In this document: positions 13,556 to 22,228 of the stretch, one piece after another
How the letters are laid out: each line of letters begins with the position of its first letter
How positions within the stretch are numbered: the stretch's first letter is position 1
Made by a program: the position numbers and the translations under genes
The notes under the pieces: generated by a model
The model's input: only the letters and a program-made list of their open reading frames with translations
The model's database searches: none
Told to the model about the DNA's origin: nothing
IMG/VR virus record: IMGVR_UViG_3300046740_000245
Coordinates: 1 to 26,009 of that record
DNA from: a virus
Reading direction: 5' to 3' (one strand)
Length of the DNA stretch: 26,009 nucleotides

Positions 13556-13869
13556 GTAATATTAACGCTGCATTTATGGCAGTCCCTCCTATTGAAGAAA
13601 AAATAGTAGATGAAAATGGAAAGCTTACGGATATTTGGAAAAACCATTTCGATGCGATTTCACAAACCTTAGGGTTAGTGGTTGTTCATGACAGATTTAA
13701 TAATACGAAACAAGAAACGCCCGTGACAGTTGTGATTGCAATGGAACAAGTAGACAGAGACCAATTAGACAACGCTATTGATGGGACGATACTTTATAAC
13801 AGAACAACGAATCGATTTAATTTTAGAGAAGCTGGAACATGGGTAACTTTTACGCCAGTAGCGGCATAG
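13552..13869 (+). CDS. Small tail-associated protein, 105 aa
   Basis: The opening, with PPIEEKIVDENGKLTDIWKN then HFDAISQTLG, is a pattern seen at the start of many small tail proteins, where 'P----I-D-NG-LT--W--FF' occurs. The end (DGTILYNRTTNRFNFREAG then TWVTF) resembles the receptor- or baseplate-facing 'G-i-Y-t-t--f----G--W' motif common in fibre proteins. It occupies the place of P22 gene 26 (tail needle, 233 residues), but it is less than half that length and lacks a long trimeric coiled coil, so it is not simply gp26. It could be a plug or fibre-attachment protein. Start and stop are tightly coupled to neighbours. Confidence 0.7.
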   Translation: MSNINAAFMAVPPIEEKIVDENGKLTDIWKNHFDAISQTLGLVVVHDRFNNTKQETPVTVVIAMEQVDRDQLDNAIDGTILYNRTTNRFNFREAGTWVTFTPVAA

Positions 13870-13876
13870 GTGATAT

Positions 13877-14569
13877 ATGAGTTGGATTGATGAATTATTT
13901 GGTGGTGGGCGTGAAGCCGCTGCTGGCGCAATGAATAAAGAATTAGGTCAAGGGCTATCAAGTTCACAAGGGCTTTTTTCGCAAGGACAACGCTATTTAA
14001 ACCCTTTTATCCAACGAGAGCCTGGGCAGTATCAAGCTTATATTGATGCGCTTAATCAGTCTCAAGACCCGATGAAATTATATAACCAGTTTGCATCAAG
14101 TTATAAAGAATCACCCGAAGCCTTGGCGCAACAGAAAGTAGGGCAACAAGCAGCAAATAATCAGGCTCTTTTAACTGGGCATTTTGGTTCAGGAGCTGAA
14201 GAAACAGCGGCAGCTAATTTAGCACAGTCTACGCGCGCAACTGATTTCGATAAATATATGGCAAATATGTTTAACACGCGAAACCAATATTTAAGTGGTT
14301 ATCAAGGGCTACAAGGTCAAGGCTTCCAAGCGGCAGGCATGGGTGCAAATCTTTCTGCTGAAGAAGCTCAGCAACAGCAAAAATATTATGAAGACATGGC
14401 TAATGCGCAAGCTGCCCAGAAAGAGGCGCAATCGCAAGGGTGGACAAATATGATCGGTCAAGGCATCGGGCTTGCTGGTGATATCTTTGGAATGCCTGGA
14501 ATGGGTGGAGGCGGTAATACTGGTGGTTCATGGTTAAATCCTGATACAGGGCGCACGGTCAATTATTAA
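13877..14569 (+). CDS. Injection (ejection) protein, P22 gp7-like
   Basis: P22 gp7, gp20 and gp16 travel in the virion and enter the host envelope with the DNA. The 230 residues (P22 gp7 is 229) are Ala/Gln/Gly-rich. Segments such as SQGQRYLNPFIQREPGQYQA, ALLTGHFGSGAEETAAANLA and NQYLSGYQGLQGQGFQAAGM match the gp7 style (NLQPF, GGLGSTAT, YQNLANIG-GALQGQ). The C-terminus is glycine-rich (GMPGMGGGGNTGGSW). AGGTGAT before the ATG sets the start. It is the first of three consecutive genes in the injection cluster, the same position as in P22. Confidence 0.78.
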   Translation: MSWIDELFGGGREAAAGAMNKELGQGLSSSQGLFSQGQRYLNPFIQREPGQYQAYIDALNQSQDPMKLYNQFASSYKESPEALAQQKVGQQAANNQALLTGHFGSGAEETAAANLAQSTRATDFDKYMANMFNTRNQYLSGYQGLQGQGFQAAGMGANLSAEEAQQQQKYYEDMANAQAAQKEAQSQGWTNMIGQGIGLAGDIFGMPGMGGGGNTGGSWLNPDTGRTVNY

Positions 14570-14581
14570 TGAGAGTAAGTT

Positions 14582-15877
14582 ATGGCTAATGCATTTGAAA
14601 CATTATTTGGCGGTCAACCTAGGACAGTGTTTGATTCCTATAACGATACTGCGTCGTCATTAAACAAATTACGTGACCAACGAATAGTTAACGCCCTTAA
14701 TCAAATTAAATTAAATTATGCTCCTCAGATGGCTCAATCTGCTGCAAGCAAAGCATCTGCGGAAGCTTCTACCGCACAAAACACCGCTAAATATGCGCCG
14801 CAAATGAGTTTAGCTGATTTAGCACAAAAGCACGCAGCCACTATTGCTGAGGGATTAAGATCGCAAGGTGAATATTGGGATAATATTACAAAAAAAGCTG
14901 AGGCAAACGGCGCGCCCGCAAAAGTACAAGCAGCATTAAACCTTCAACAAGCACAAATTAAATTAGCTCTTGCTCATGCGCAATCTTTTCTAAGTAAAGG
15001 TAAAGCGCCAGCTCCAGCGAAGGGCGCGCCTACATATTATGACTTAAAAGGAAATCCTCTTCTGGGAGGAGCGCAACAAATGGCACCTACGCAAACTCCA
15101 GAAATGGGAGCACCTACACAAGTCGCTCCGCAACAAATGCCTAATGTTGCATCTGCGGCACAAGCTGCGACGCAAAATAATGTGACTGTTCCACAAGCAG
15201 AGGAAGACACTTTTCCAGGAGCAGACCCGAAAGCACCTAATATTTTGCAGTCAGTTGGGCCAACTGATTCAAGAGGACATCCGGCGGCATTATATAATCC
15301 TCATACGGGCGAGCGTTTTAGTGTATTAAGCCCTACCCAACGTACACAAATGCAAAATCAGTTAATCTCTTTAAGGCAAGCCATTCCTTACATCGATGAT
15401 TTAAAAAAATATGGAACTGTAGGTAAGATTGGTCCAACTGGTAAAAATGAACTTTTACCTAATGCATTTGGCGGCGTTCCTCGTGGGGTTGGCGCTGAAT
15501 ATGATAAAGCATTGGCGGCGGCGACTGAGCATGTAATGACAGGTTCTAAATTGCAAAAAACTGATGCTACCGTGAATATGGTTCAGACTATTTTAAATCG
15601 ACAAAATTTTGAATCACGTGAAGATTACACTAATAGGATGAATAAATTTCAACAACATTTAAGAGATTTAGATGAAAATACTAAAAATAGTCTTGGCTTA
15701 AATGCAATGTCATTAGATAAATATACAAGTGATAATGAACAAAAATATGTAACTGATGAATATAATAAAATTACAAATGATACTGTAGATGTTATTTCGC
15801 CAGATGGTAAAGAAGGAACTATTCCACGAAGTAATCTAGAAAAAGCGCTCGCTCGTGGTTACAAGAGGGCGTCATAA
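14582..15877 (+). CDS. Injection (ejection) protein, P22 gp20-like position
   Basis: The protein has 431 residues (P22 gp20 is 471). The N-terminal 140 residues are almost entirely helical and Ala/Gln-rich (QSAASKASAEASTAQN, QLAQKHAATIA-type segments). Residues about 145-210 are a low-complexity Pro/Ala/Gln/Thr linker. The C-terminal half is charged and helical, with ITNDTVDVISPDGKEGTIPR near the end, a small strand unit. No catalytic motif is seen. Assignment as the second injection protein is by order and composition, since direct similarity to gp20 cannot be shown by eye. A GAGAGTAAGTT leader provides the start, and the stop forms TAATG with the next gene. Confidence 0.68.
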   Translation: MANAFETLFGGQPRTVFDSYNDTASSLNKLRDQRIVNALNQIKLNYAPQMAQSAASKASAEASTAQNTAKYAPQMSLADLAQKHAATIAEGLRSQGEYWDNITKKAEANGAPAKVQAALNLQQAQIKLALAHAQSFLSKGKAPAPAKGAPTYYDLKGNPLLGGAQQMAPTQTPEMGAPTQVAPQQMPNVASAAQAATQNNVTVPQAEEDTFPGADPKAPNILQSVGPTDSRGHPAALYNPHTGERFSVLSPTQRTQMQNQLISLRQAIPYIDDLKKYGTVGKIGPTGKNELLPNAFGGVPRGVGAEYDKALAAATEHVMTGSKLQKTDATVNMVQTILNRQNFESREDYTNRMNKFQQHLRDLDENTKNSLGLNAMSLDKYTSDNEQKYVTDEYNKITNDTVDVISPDGKEGTIPRSNLEKALARGYKRAS

Positions 15878-17262
15878 TGGCAGATGATAATTTAGGTTTT
15901 GTGGAAAAAACTCAAGATGATGGATTAGGGTTCAAGCCAAAATCTTCTCCTGAAAAATCTGGAATTCTTCAAGATATTTTACAAGCGGGCGGTACTGCAG
16001 GGAGGGCCATTGGGTATGGCATAGGAGACGTTTTAAATGTACCTATTGAAGCTGCAAATTATGCTAATCAAAAAGTCGCAGGATTGTTTGGAGTAAAGCC
16101 AGAAAATGTGCCAACGCCTCAGCCATTCAATCCTCAAGCTTTCCCGATGCCTGAAGTTTCACAACAAAGACAACAAGAATTAGATCCACTAGCCCGTGGC
16201 TTAGCAACCGGAGCAGAGCTTGCAACGCCTGCGACAGACTTAGCAAAATTAGTTAGTACTGGAGGTAAAAAATTATTATCAACTTTACAGAATAAATTAG
16301 GACTAGCAGCAAATCAAAAAGCTAAAAGCTTTATGAATGATTTATTACAAGGTAACAGCGTTTCAGAGGCGACTAAGCCTGTTGCTGATGAAATAAGAAA
16401 TAAATATACGGCTGCCAAAAGTGATTTTAATAATCAATATAGTGCCATTAAATCTGAAGCCGCAGATAGAGGTTACGCACCAACTGTAGCTAAACAATTT
16501 CCTGGAATATCGGTTGCGACTGATGAAAAATCAATAATTCCAAATAATTTTGAAAGCGTCTTAGATAAAATAGATTTATCAAAACATAGCAATGATATTA
16601 ATGAGGCTATCGACGATTTCAAAGAAAATCCAAGTTTTGAAAAAGCCCATGACTTGCAATCTACTTTAGGAAGTGAAGGCGATAAATTACGCAGCAATAA
16701 AGATAGCGACAACAGAAAACTAGGCGGTCAATTATTAAATTTAAGAAGTTCTCTTAAAAATGATATCTCAGACACATTGACTAAAAATGGCGACACAGAT
16801 TTATTAAATAAATATAACTCAATAGGACAAGATTATAAAAAAGTAGTCGCGCCTTATTTATCAAATACAACACTTAGAAATATTGTTTTAAAAAAAGGAC
16901 TATCGCAAATAAACCCTAAAACTATTGGAAATCTTTTAAGTAAAAATGATACGGCGACCACATCCATTAGAAATAATTTATCCGATGAATCCAAAAATTT
17001 ATTATTAGGTACTCAATTAAAAGCAGCCCTTAAAGCGCTTCCTAAAAAAGGAATTTTGCAGCGTGAAGCAGACGCTAAAAGTTTAGTGAACGAATATGGA
17101 AATCTTGATAATAAAGGACTTGATTTTTTAAGGACGCCCGAATCAATAGCTAAGATTGGATCCATTATGAATGATTTATCGCGTCAAAGTAAACTTAAAT
17201 GGGCAGCAGGAATCGGTATTCCAGCCGTCATAGGCGCAGAAGGTGCCAGAAGAATTTTTTAA
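15877..17262 (+). CDS. Injection (ejection) protein, P22 gp16-like position
   Basis: The protein has 461 residues (P22 gp16 is 609, so it is shorter). The N-terminus is extended and Gly/Pro-rich with an amphipathic stretch (ILQDILQAGGTAGRAIGYGI then GDVLNVPIEAANY), a type able to touch membranes. The centre (about 140-420) is a long charged helical region. The last 20 residues (WAAGIGIPAVIGAEGARRIF) are hydrophobic and could insert in a membrane. No lysozyme or peptidase motif was seen. Assignment is by order after the two other injection genes and by this composition. It begins at a TAATG overlap. Confidence 0.66.
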   Translation: MADDNLGFVEKTQDDGLGFKPKSSPEKSGILQDILQAGGTAGRAIGYGIGDVLNVPIEAANYANQKVAGLFGVKPENVPTPQPFNPQAFPMPEVSQQRQQELDPLARGLATGAELATPATDLAKLVSTGGKKLLSTLQNKLGLAANQKAKSFMNDLLQGNSVSEATKPVADEIRNKYTAAKSDFNNQYSAIKSEAADRGYAPTVAKQFPGISVATDEKSIIPNNFESVLDKIDLSKHSNDINEAIDDFKENPSFEKAHDLQSTLGSEGDKLRSNKDSDNRKLGGQLLNLRSSLKNDISDTLTKNGDTDLLNKYNSIGQDYKKVVAPYLSNTTLRNIVLKKGLSQINPKTIGNLLSKNDTATTSIRNNLSDESKNLLLGTQLKAALKALPKKGILQREADAKSLVNEYGNLDNKGLDFLRTPESIAKIGSIMNDLSRQSKLKWAAGIGIPAVIGAEGARRIF

Positions 17263-17273
17263 AAGGTAAAATT

Positions 17274-18893
17274 ATGCCGTCAACATTTAATATAGCTCCT
17301 AGCCCGAAATGGTATTTCTTAGATTCACAGGGTCGTCCTGCTGCCGGTGGTTCAATAACAACGTTTAGCAGCTTAGACCACTCTACACCAAAATTTATAT
17401 TTGCTGATGCAGCAGGCAATTTTCCTTATCTTGACCCTATTATTTTAGACGGAACAGGAGGAAGCCCCGTTCCCATGTATTTTGAAAATAATGGTGTCGA
17501 TTTATATTACGTTGTAATTAAAGATGCAGCAGGAAATATAATTTGTACAATAGATAATTTTCCACCAGGAACAGGCGGCGTTACTCCTATCAATACCAAT
17601 GTTGATATTGAAAATCACATTGTGAACGGCGCATTTATATTTATTGATGCACTAACATCGGGTGAATCTGTTATAAGCCCAATTCCAGCGGGGATGACAC
17701 GACTTGCGCCAGCGGCTGGTTTTTTCCAAGATATTGATGGACATTTTACGCCTACTCCAACAGGCAGTAATTTTAAATCTGGATGGAACTTTGTTAAATC
17801 AGGGGGTGCTGGTGAAACGAGTACTATAGCGTTTGTGGATGTTGTAGGAATTGGCGAAGGGTTTCCAAATTCTCCTAGTGAAAATGCAACGCGCTTTTTC
17901 CAATATCAATTGTCCGTTGCCGGCGCTCCTCAGACAGATGCTTTTTTATCTCAAACTATCCCAAATGTAGAAACATTTTCAGGAGAAACGCTTACCATTT
18001 CTTTTGATACTCATTCAGACGCAGCCGGAGTTGGTGTTTTTGAAATATTGCAATTTTTTGGGACGGGTGGTTCAGCTGATAGTGCAGTAACTCATAATTT
18101 TAATTTTTCAGTGGGCGCATGGGCAAGACAATCTTTTACTGTTGTTGTTCCTTCTGTAGTAGGAAAAAGTAAAGGCCCGAATCGAGATGATAGCATCAAT
18201 GTTTTATGGAGCTTTCCATTAAATACATTGGGCAGTTTCGATATAACAAATTTACAAGTACAACGCGGTACTTTTGGCGCTGCGCCTTATATTTATCAAA
18301 CTTATAATCAAGACCAATATAAAGTACTTATCGATTTATTAAGTTATAGCAATATTATTTTTGAAACAGGCGCGCTCCGGTTTAGTTTAAATGGAGATCC
18401 AGGTTTGCCTGAACAATTCAGAGGATGGCTGCTACTTTATAATGTTCTTCAAACGATAGGATATCAATCAGCAAGTGGCGCAACCACATTTGGCGAAAGA
18501 TTCGTAAATCTTTATATCTTATGGTGGACGTTGTTTGATCAAACAGAATGTGCAGTTAATGGCGGTCGCGGCGTGTCACCGACTGCTGATTTTTTTGCTA
18601 ACAAACAAATGACTATACCAGTCAGCATAATTAATCGTGTATTGGCAAGTGCTGGGACTGGGACAGCGACCCCATTTGGGACATTCGCAGGGGAAAATGA
18701 ACATGTCTTAACAATTCCTGAAATGCCTGCGCATGATCATACAATACCTAACCCTATTAATTTCCTTGCTTCATCAGGAGCAATACTCATTCATCCTGTT
18801 GATGGATTAGCGTTTTCCGGCACTACGGGCGGTGGACTTGCGCACAATAATATACAGCCAACAGCTTATTTTTGGCTCTATGTTAAATTATAG
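17274..18893 (+). CDS. Tail fibre protein with C-terminal collar-type domain
   Basis: Likely the receptor-facing appendage. I start it at ATG 17274, after AAAGGT, giving 539 residues. An in-frame codon at 17199 would overlap the previous gene by 64 bases. Residues 1-102 are a known virion-anchoring type (YFLDSQGRPAAGGSITTFSS, then DPIILDGTGGSPVPMYFENN and GVDLYYVVIKDAAGN). The middle (about 180-350) looks like a beta-sandwich of the carbohydrate-binding kind (FLSQTIPNVETFSGETLTIS). The C-terminal 65 residues carry TIPEMPAHDHTI and AHNNIQPTAYFWLYVKL, the end of the phage tail-collar domain seen in many fibres. It replaces the P22 endorhamnosidase tailspike. No enzyme motif was seen. Confidence 0.85.
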   Translation: MPSTFNIAPSPKWYFLDSQGRPAAGGSITTFSSLDHSTPKFIFADAAGNFPYLDPIILDGTGGSPVPMYFENNGVDLYYVVIKDAAGNIICTIDNFPPGTGGVTPINTNVDIENHIVNGAFIFIDALTSGESVISPIPAGMTRLAPAAGFFQDIDGHFTPTPTGSNFKSGWNFVKSGGAGETSTIAFVDVVGIGEGFPNSPSENATRFFQYQLSVAGAPQTDAFLSQTIPNVETFSGETLTISFDTHSDAAGVGVFEILQFFGTGGSADSAVTHNFNFSVGAWARQSFTVVVPSVVGKSKGPNRDDSINVLWSFPLNTLGSFDITNLQVQRGTFGAAPYIYQTYNQDQYKVLIDLLSYSNIIFETGALRFSLNGDPGLPEQFRGWLLLYNVLQTIGYQSASGATTFGERFVNLYILWWTLFDQTECAVNGGRGVSPTADFFANKQMTIPVSIINRVLASAGTGTATPFGTFAGENEHVLTIPEMPAHDHTIPNPINFLASSGAILIHPVDGLAFSGTTGGGLAHNNIQPTAYFWLYVKL

Positions 18894-18937
18894 TAAAGAT
18901 GATATAATGATTTAAACTTTTATTAAAAAGGTAAAAT
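18894..18937 (+). promoter_or_regulatory. Possible promoter and leader of the small hydrophobic gene
   Basis: A TATAAT occurs at 18903-18908 in a 44-bp gap. A matching -35 would fall around 18881-18886 (tgttaa), which is a poor match, so a promoter is only possible. The ribosome-binding site aaaaaggtaaaat is almost the same as that of the preceding fibre gene. Confidence 0.25.
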
Positions 18938-19282
18938 ATGGCAACCGTTGATTTAAGAGAAAAGCTAGCAAATGAAGCTGGAAGAATGGAGCAAATGGGA
19001 CGCCATTTTGCTGTGGCATTGCCTGTCGTATTAGATGCATTTTTTGATATTACTCAAAATGGGACATCTGTGGGACGCGTGACCGCTAATTCAATTTTAG
19101 TTGGTGGCGCAGGAAGTCTCGCATTAGAGATGGCTTATACCCTTAATAATTTACCGGTTATTTCTTTTATTCCAGCCGTCATTGCTGGGCAAGAAATAAG
19201 AGGATTAATTCGCCGGGTATTAAGTGTAAGTGCGCTTGGAAATACAACTGCTACGAATTTAGCTTGGACGAGTGGAGAATAA
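18938..19282 (+). CDS. Hypothetical protein between fibre genes, 114 aa
   Basis: Not recognised. The N-terminal 25 residues are charged and helical (REKLANEAGRMEQMGRHF). The rest is hydrophobic and strand-rich, with GGAGSLALEMAYTLNNLPVI and FIPAVIAGQEIRGLIRRVL. It is probably not an integral membrane protein, because the hydrophobic runs are broken by charged or polar residues. A virion accessory protein or fibre chaperone is a guess from position between two fibre genes. AAAGGT before the ATG sets the start. Confidence 0.75.
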   Translation: MATVDLREKLANEAGRMEQMGRHFAVALPVVLDAFFDITQNGTSVGRVTANSILVGGAGSLALEMAYTLNNLPVISFIPAVIAGQEIRGLIRRVLSVSALGNTTATNLAWTSGE

Positions 19283-19283
19283 A

Positions 19284-20714
19284 ATGTTTAGTCAGCAAAA
19301 TTTACAATTAGACAGAGGATTTTCTACTTCTCATACGCAAGGAAGATTCACGACTGCCTTACATCGATATTCAGATTTAACGGCTACGATTGGTGATATT
19401 AAAGCAGGGTTTCCTCCTTTCTTAGGACAAGGCGTAACTCAAGAGGTTGTCCTTGTTAATGACTTAATATTTATTACTGGCTCTGATGGCGTTGTTGTTT
19501 CTCAAATACTTTCATTATCTCCATTTACAGTGGGTGTTGATTTATTTTCGGGCGCTTCTGGATTAAGTGTTGGTCCAACTACCGTAGCTACAGATGGGAA
19601 TGCAGCAAAAATTAATGGCAATGTATTACAAATGGAAGTTGCGGACGCGACCCATTCAGGAATAGTCACTAACTTGCCTCAAGATTTTGGGGGCCCAAAA
19701 ACTTTCCATGATAATCTTACGGTCGATGAACCACCAAATGGAATTATTGTACAAAAAGCAATAGGCGATTTCGGAGTAGAACTTATAACTAGCGATCCAA
19801 ATGCTACACCTGGATTCGCTATAGCAAGTACAAATCTTCCTGGTCAAATTTTCGCAATGATATTTAAAGAAACAGGTTTTTTTAGTGCTAATCCAGAGCT
19901 TGCCGTTTTCGCGGGTCTTAATGCACTAATTGTTTTAGATAACATTAATCAAACAGTTACAATCGCACAAACTCTAGTAGGTGATAGCATTCAAGAGCGC
20001 ACCCCATCAAATGGTATAAATGTAAATGGAGTTACTGTTAAAGCAAATACAATTACTTTAGCGGATCCAAATGTATTTTGGGACAACGGCATTATTACAG
20101 CCAATAATGTAATTTTTAACTTTGATGCACAAGATTCTTTATATTATGACCAAGTAGCAAATAGAGCCGCATTTGCTATAGGAAATATTGATATCGCTTC
20201 AATAGCTGCTGCTGGCTTGACATTGCCTGCGACTAAAACGCTTGCTACAGATGCAATTGTTGAAACTACAGCCGCTAACGGAACGTCTATTAATACTGGC
20301 ATTAAATTATTAACTACTGGTGGAACACCAGCATTATTGAATCATTACGAAGAATTCACATACACATCTACTTTTACTAATAATCTTGAATCGACAGCGG
20401 CGCTTAATTTTACTGTTGTACGCGTAGGAAAAGCAGTAACAATTAAACTTATTGATGTTGGAAGCGCAGCGGCGCAAGTTGCTCCTGTGGAAGCATTCTC
20501 TTCAAATACAGCGTTACCAGCTCATCTGAGACCATCATTTGATACGTTCGGATATTGGCGTGTATCTAGCAATGCAATTTCTAAAACTGGCATGATTGAA
20601 GTGTCTAGTTCTGGAAATGTATTTATTCATAATGATTCTGATGGCACAACTGCATTTACTGCTGCTGTTCCGATTGGATTTGACCGGTGCGCATTTAGTT
20701 ACGATTTGGAATAA
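19284..20714 (+). CDS. Fibre-like protein A, paralogue of the next gene
   Basis: I start it at ATG 19284 after GTGGAGAATAAA, giving 476 residues; an in-frame GTG at 19272 would lie inside the previous gene. The N-terminal 150 residues align with those of the next gene: HTQGRF then LHRYSDLTATI, LVNDLIFITGSDG, LSPFTVGVDLFSGASGLSV, ATDGNAAKINGNVLQMEVAD and ATHSGIVTNL. The last 90 residues align as well (LPAHLRPSFDTFGYW, GMIEVSSSGNVFIHN). The middle differs. A conserved anchor and end around a variable middle is the pattern of phage adhesins. No enzyme motif was seen. It lies in the terminal fibre cluster before the operon's terminator. Confidence 0.8.
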   Translation: MFSQQNLQLDRGFSTSHTQGRFTTALHRYSDLTATIGDIKAGFPPFLGQGVTQEVVLVNDLIFITGSDGVVVSQILSLSPFTVGVDLFSGASGLSVGPTTVATDGNAAKINGNVLQMEVADATHSGIVTNLPQDFGGPKTFHDNLTVDEPPNGIIVQKAIGDFGVELITSDPNATPGFAIASTNLPGQIFAMIFKETGFFSANPELAVFAGLNALIVLDNINQTVTIAQTLVGDSIQERTPSNGINVNGVTVKANTITLADPNVFWDNGIITANNVIFNFDAQDSLYYDQVANRAAFAIGNIDIASIAAAGLTLPATKTLATDAIVETTAANGTSINTGIKLLTTGGTPALLNHYEEFTYTSTFTNNLESTAALNFTVVRVGKAVTIKLIDVGSAAAQVAPVEAFSSNTALPAHLRPSFDTFGYWRVSSNAISKTGMIEVSSSGNVFIHNDSDGTTAFTAAVPIGFDRCAFSYDLE

Positions 20715-20744
20715 ACATATTTTTTACATACGAGGTACTTAATC

Positions 20745-21842
20745 ATGGCATTTGATTTACGAGGTTTTCAATTTAATAGGGGCGTTGCAGCAGCAAACGC
20801 GCAAGGTGCTGGTGTAACTTCGGTTATCCATACCTATAAAAGCTTGACCGATACATTAGCTACGATTGGGGGTGCATCGTATTTTCCAAATAATATTGAT
20901 GGCGCAACTGATAAAGTTTTCATCAACGATTTATTATCGATTGTTGCATCTGACGGTACCTCTATGGTGAGAATTACTGCTTTAGACCCATTTACTACTG
21001 GTACCGATTTATATTTAGGCTCAAGCTCCAGTATTACTGTTGCCGCACCGGTAGCAGCAACGGACGCTAACGGCTTGATTATTAGTGGTGGCGTAGCAAC
21101 TTTAGAATTTGCTGATGCGACTAATCCAGGAATTGTGAGCATTGATGCTCAACAATTCACGGGTGATAAATTATTCAATAATAGTGTTATAACTGATGTT
21201 ATTAATAGAAAGAACGTTAATGATAGATTATTTATAGGCGCTGATGTGCCTGGATTTACTCAGATTGGCGTTACTGGCTCCGGTCAGGGTGCTCTAATAT
21301 CGTATATTGACGGTATTGATGCTGGAGGTGGTGGGCCCGTACCTGTACGTATAGGATCTATTCCGACCCAAACATCTTATGTTCAGCTAGGCGATATTGC
21401 CGCCGCGCCTGTGCGCATACCGTCTGGTCTTTTCTGGCCTGTAGGTGGTGGCTTCATTACGCAATATGAAAATGCTGACATACCTGTCAGCTGGACTGGA
21501 CCATTTACTGCTGCTCAGCCAGGGCGCGTTCATGTGCAGCGGTTTGAAGGGTTGAACTCTACCGATAAAGTGACATTCATTACTATTACTGGTATTCCAG
21601 CAGCCGCAGCAACTAATACTGCCAATATTACGACGGCTACTGTGTTACCCGCTGACTTCCGTCCTTTAGTAGATACTCATGGCATCTGTTTGGTAACGGA
21701 CAATACTGCATTTGCTACTGGCTCGTTCGTAATAAGTACGGCTGGGGTGATAACGATTTTTGCTAGCGCTACGCAAAATCAATTTACTAACGCAGGCACA
21801 GCAGGAACCGGTATCATTTCATTATCTTATAATAATGCATAA
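20745..21842 (+). CDS. Fibre-like protein B, paralogue of the previous gene
   Basis: The protein has 365 residues. The N-terminal half shares with protein A: ANAQGAG then IHTYKSLTDTLATI, INDLLSIVASDGTS, LDPFTTGTDLYLGSSSSITV, ATDANGLIISGGVATLEFAD and ATNPGIVSIDAQQF. The C-terminus shares LPADFRPLVDTHGI and TGSFVISTAGVITIF. The middle (about 165-260) is unrelated and about 110 residues shorter than in protein A, so the pair differ mainly by that cassette. It begins after ACGAGGTACTTAATC and is the last rightward gene before the terminator. A structural appendage or adhesin is the best reading. Confidence 0.8.
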   Translation: MAFDLRGFQFNRGVAAANAQGAGVTSVIHTYKSLTDTLATIGGASYFPNNIDGATDKVFINDLLSIVASDGTSMVRITALDPFTTGTDLYLGSSSSITVAAPVAATDANGLIISGGVATLEFADATNPGIVSIDAQQFTGDKLFNNSVITDVINRKNVNDRLFIGADVPGFTQIGVTGSGQGALISYIDGIDAGGGGPVPVRIGSIPTQTSYVQLGDIAAAPVRIPSGLFWPVGGGFITQYENADIPVSWTGPFTAAQPGRVHVQRFEGLNSTDKVTFITITGIPAAAATNTANITTATVLPADFRPLVDTHGICLVTDNTAFATGSFVISTAGVITIFASATQNQFTNAGTAGTGIISLSYNNA

Positions 21843-21857
21843 TCGATAACGTTTAAG

Positions 21858-22025
21858 TTAAGCCAGGCACCCCTCTGCCTGGTTTTTCTGTGTTGTGTCC
21901 ATTGGTATTATATTTTCACGAGCGCACTCTTCACAAGAGTAAAGATATTCTTTTGTTTGTGGAATAAACCATACCACTCGCATACAAGTTTCACCGCAGA
22001 ACTTACAAATAGGCTCAACCACCAT
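21858..22025 (-). CDS. Small zinc-ribbon protein, 55 aa
   Basis: Two cysteine knuckles, CKFCGETC at about residues 7-14 and CEECA near 34-38, indicate one zinc ribbon. The rest is unremarkable. I start at ATG 22025 because GGAGG lies six bases upstream; a TTG at 22040 would place the start further into the previous gene. The last codons run through the rightward terminator hairpin, so this DNA is used twice: as coding sequence on one strand and as terminator on the other. It is the final gene of the leftward operon. Function unknown. Confidence 0.7.
   Translation of the reverse strand: MVVEPICKFCGETCMRVVWFIPQTKEYLYSCEECARENIIPMDTTQKNQAEGCLA
21863..21887 (+). terminator. Rho-independent terminator of the rightward operon
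   Basis: A perfect 7-bp stem, CCAGGCA at 21863-21869 and TGCCTGG at 21876-21882, closes a 6-base loop, followed by TTTTT at 21883-21887. It lies 20 bases after the last rightward gene. On the minus strand there is no matching T tract, so it works rightward. It sits inside the 3' end of the convergent minus-strand gene. Confidence 0.9.
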
Positions 22026-22218
22026 TCTTAGCCTCCACAATTTTTTCTAAATAATGGCTGTCCGCAGTAAATTCCTTCCCCGAAGGTAAAAGAACTTTTA
22101 TTTTATTTGGATTTTTTCTTGATATAATGACGGCTTCCATCATATTAATATTTATCCATACAGGGCACGGAGCACCGCAATCAGTAGTAAACTCAGAATC
22201 ATTTATTTTAAGTAACAT
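22015..22218 (-). CDS. Hypothetical small protein, 67 aa
   Basis: Not firmly recognised. VWININMMEAVIISRKNPNK followed by IKVLLPSGKEFTADSHYLEK is a pattern of small beta-barrel-like phage proteins, where 'VN---V--I-----I-L-SG--f-v---Y--' recurs; their role is unknown. It lies in the early leftward operon between the 145-residue gene and the zinc-ribbon gene and overlaps the latter's start by 11 bases. Two cysteines near the N-terminus (CGAPC) may bind metal, but one pair is not enough to say. Confidence 0.7.
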   Translation of the reverse strand: MLLKINDSEFTTDCGAPCPVWININMMEAVIISRKNPNKIKVLLPSGKEFTADSHYLEKIVEAKNGG

Positions 22219-22228
22219 TTTTTATCTC

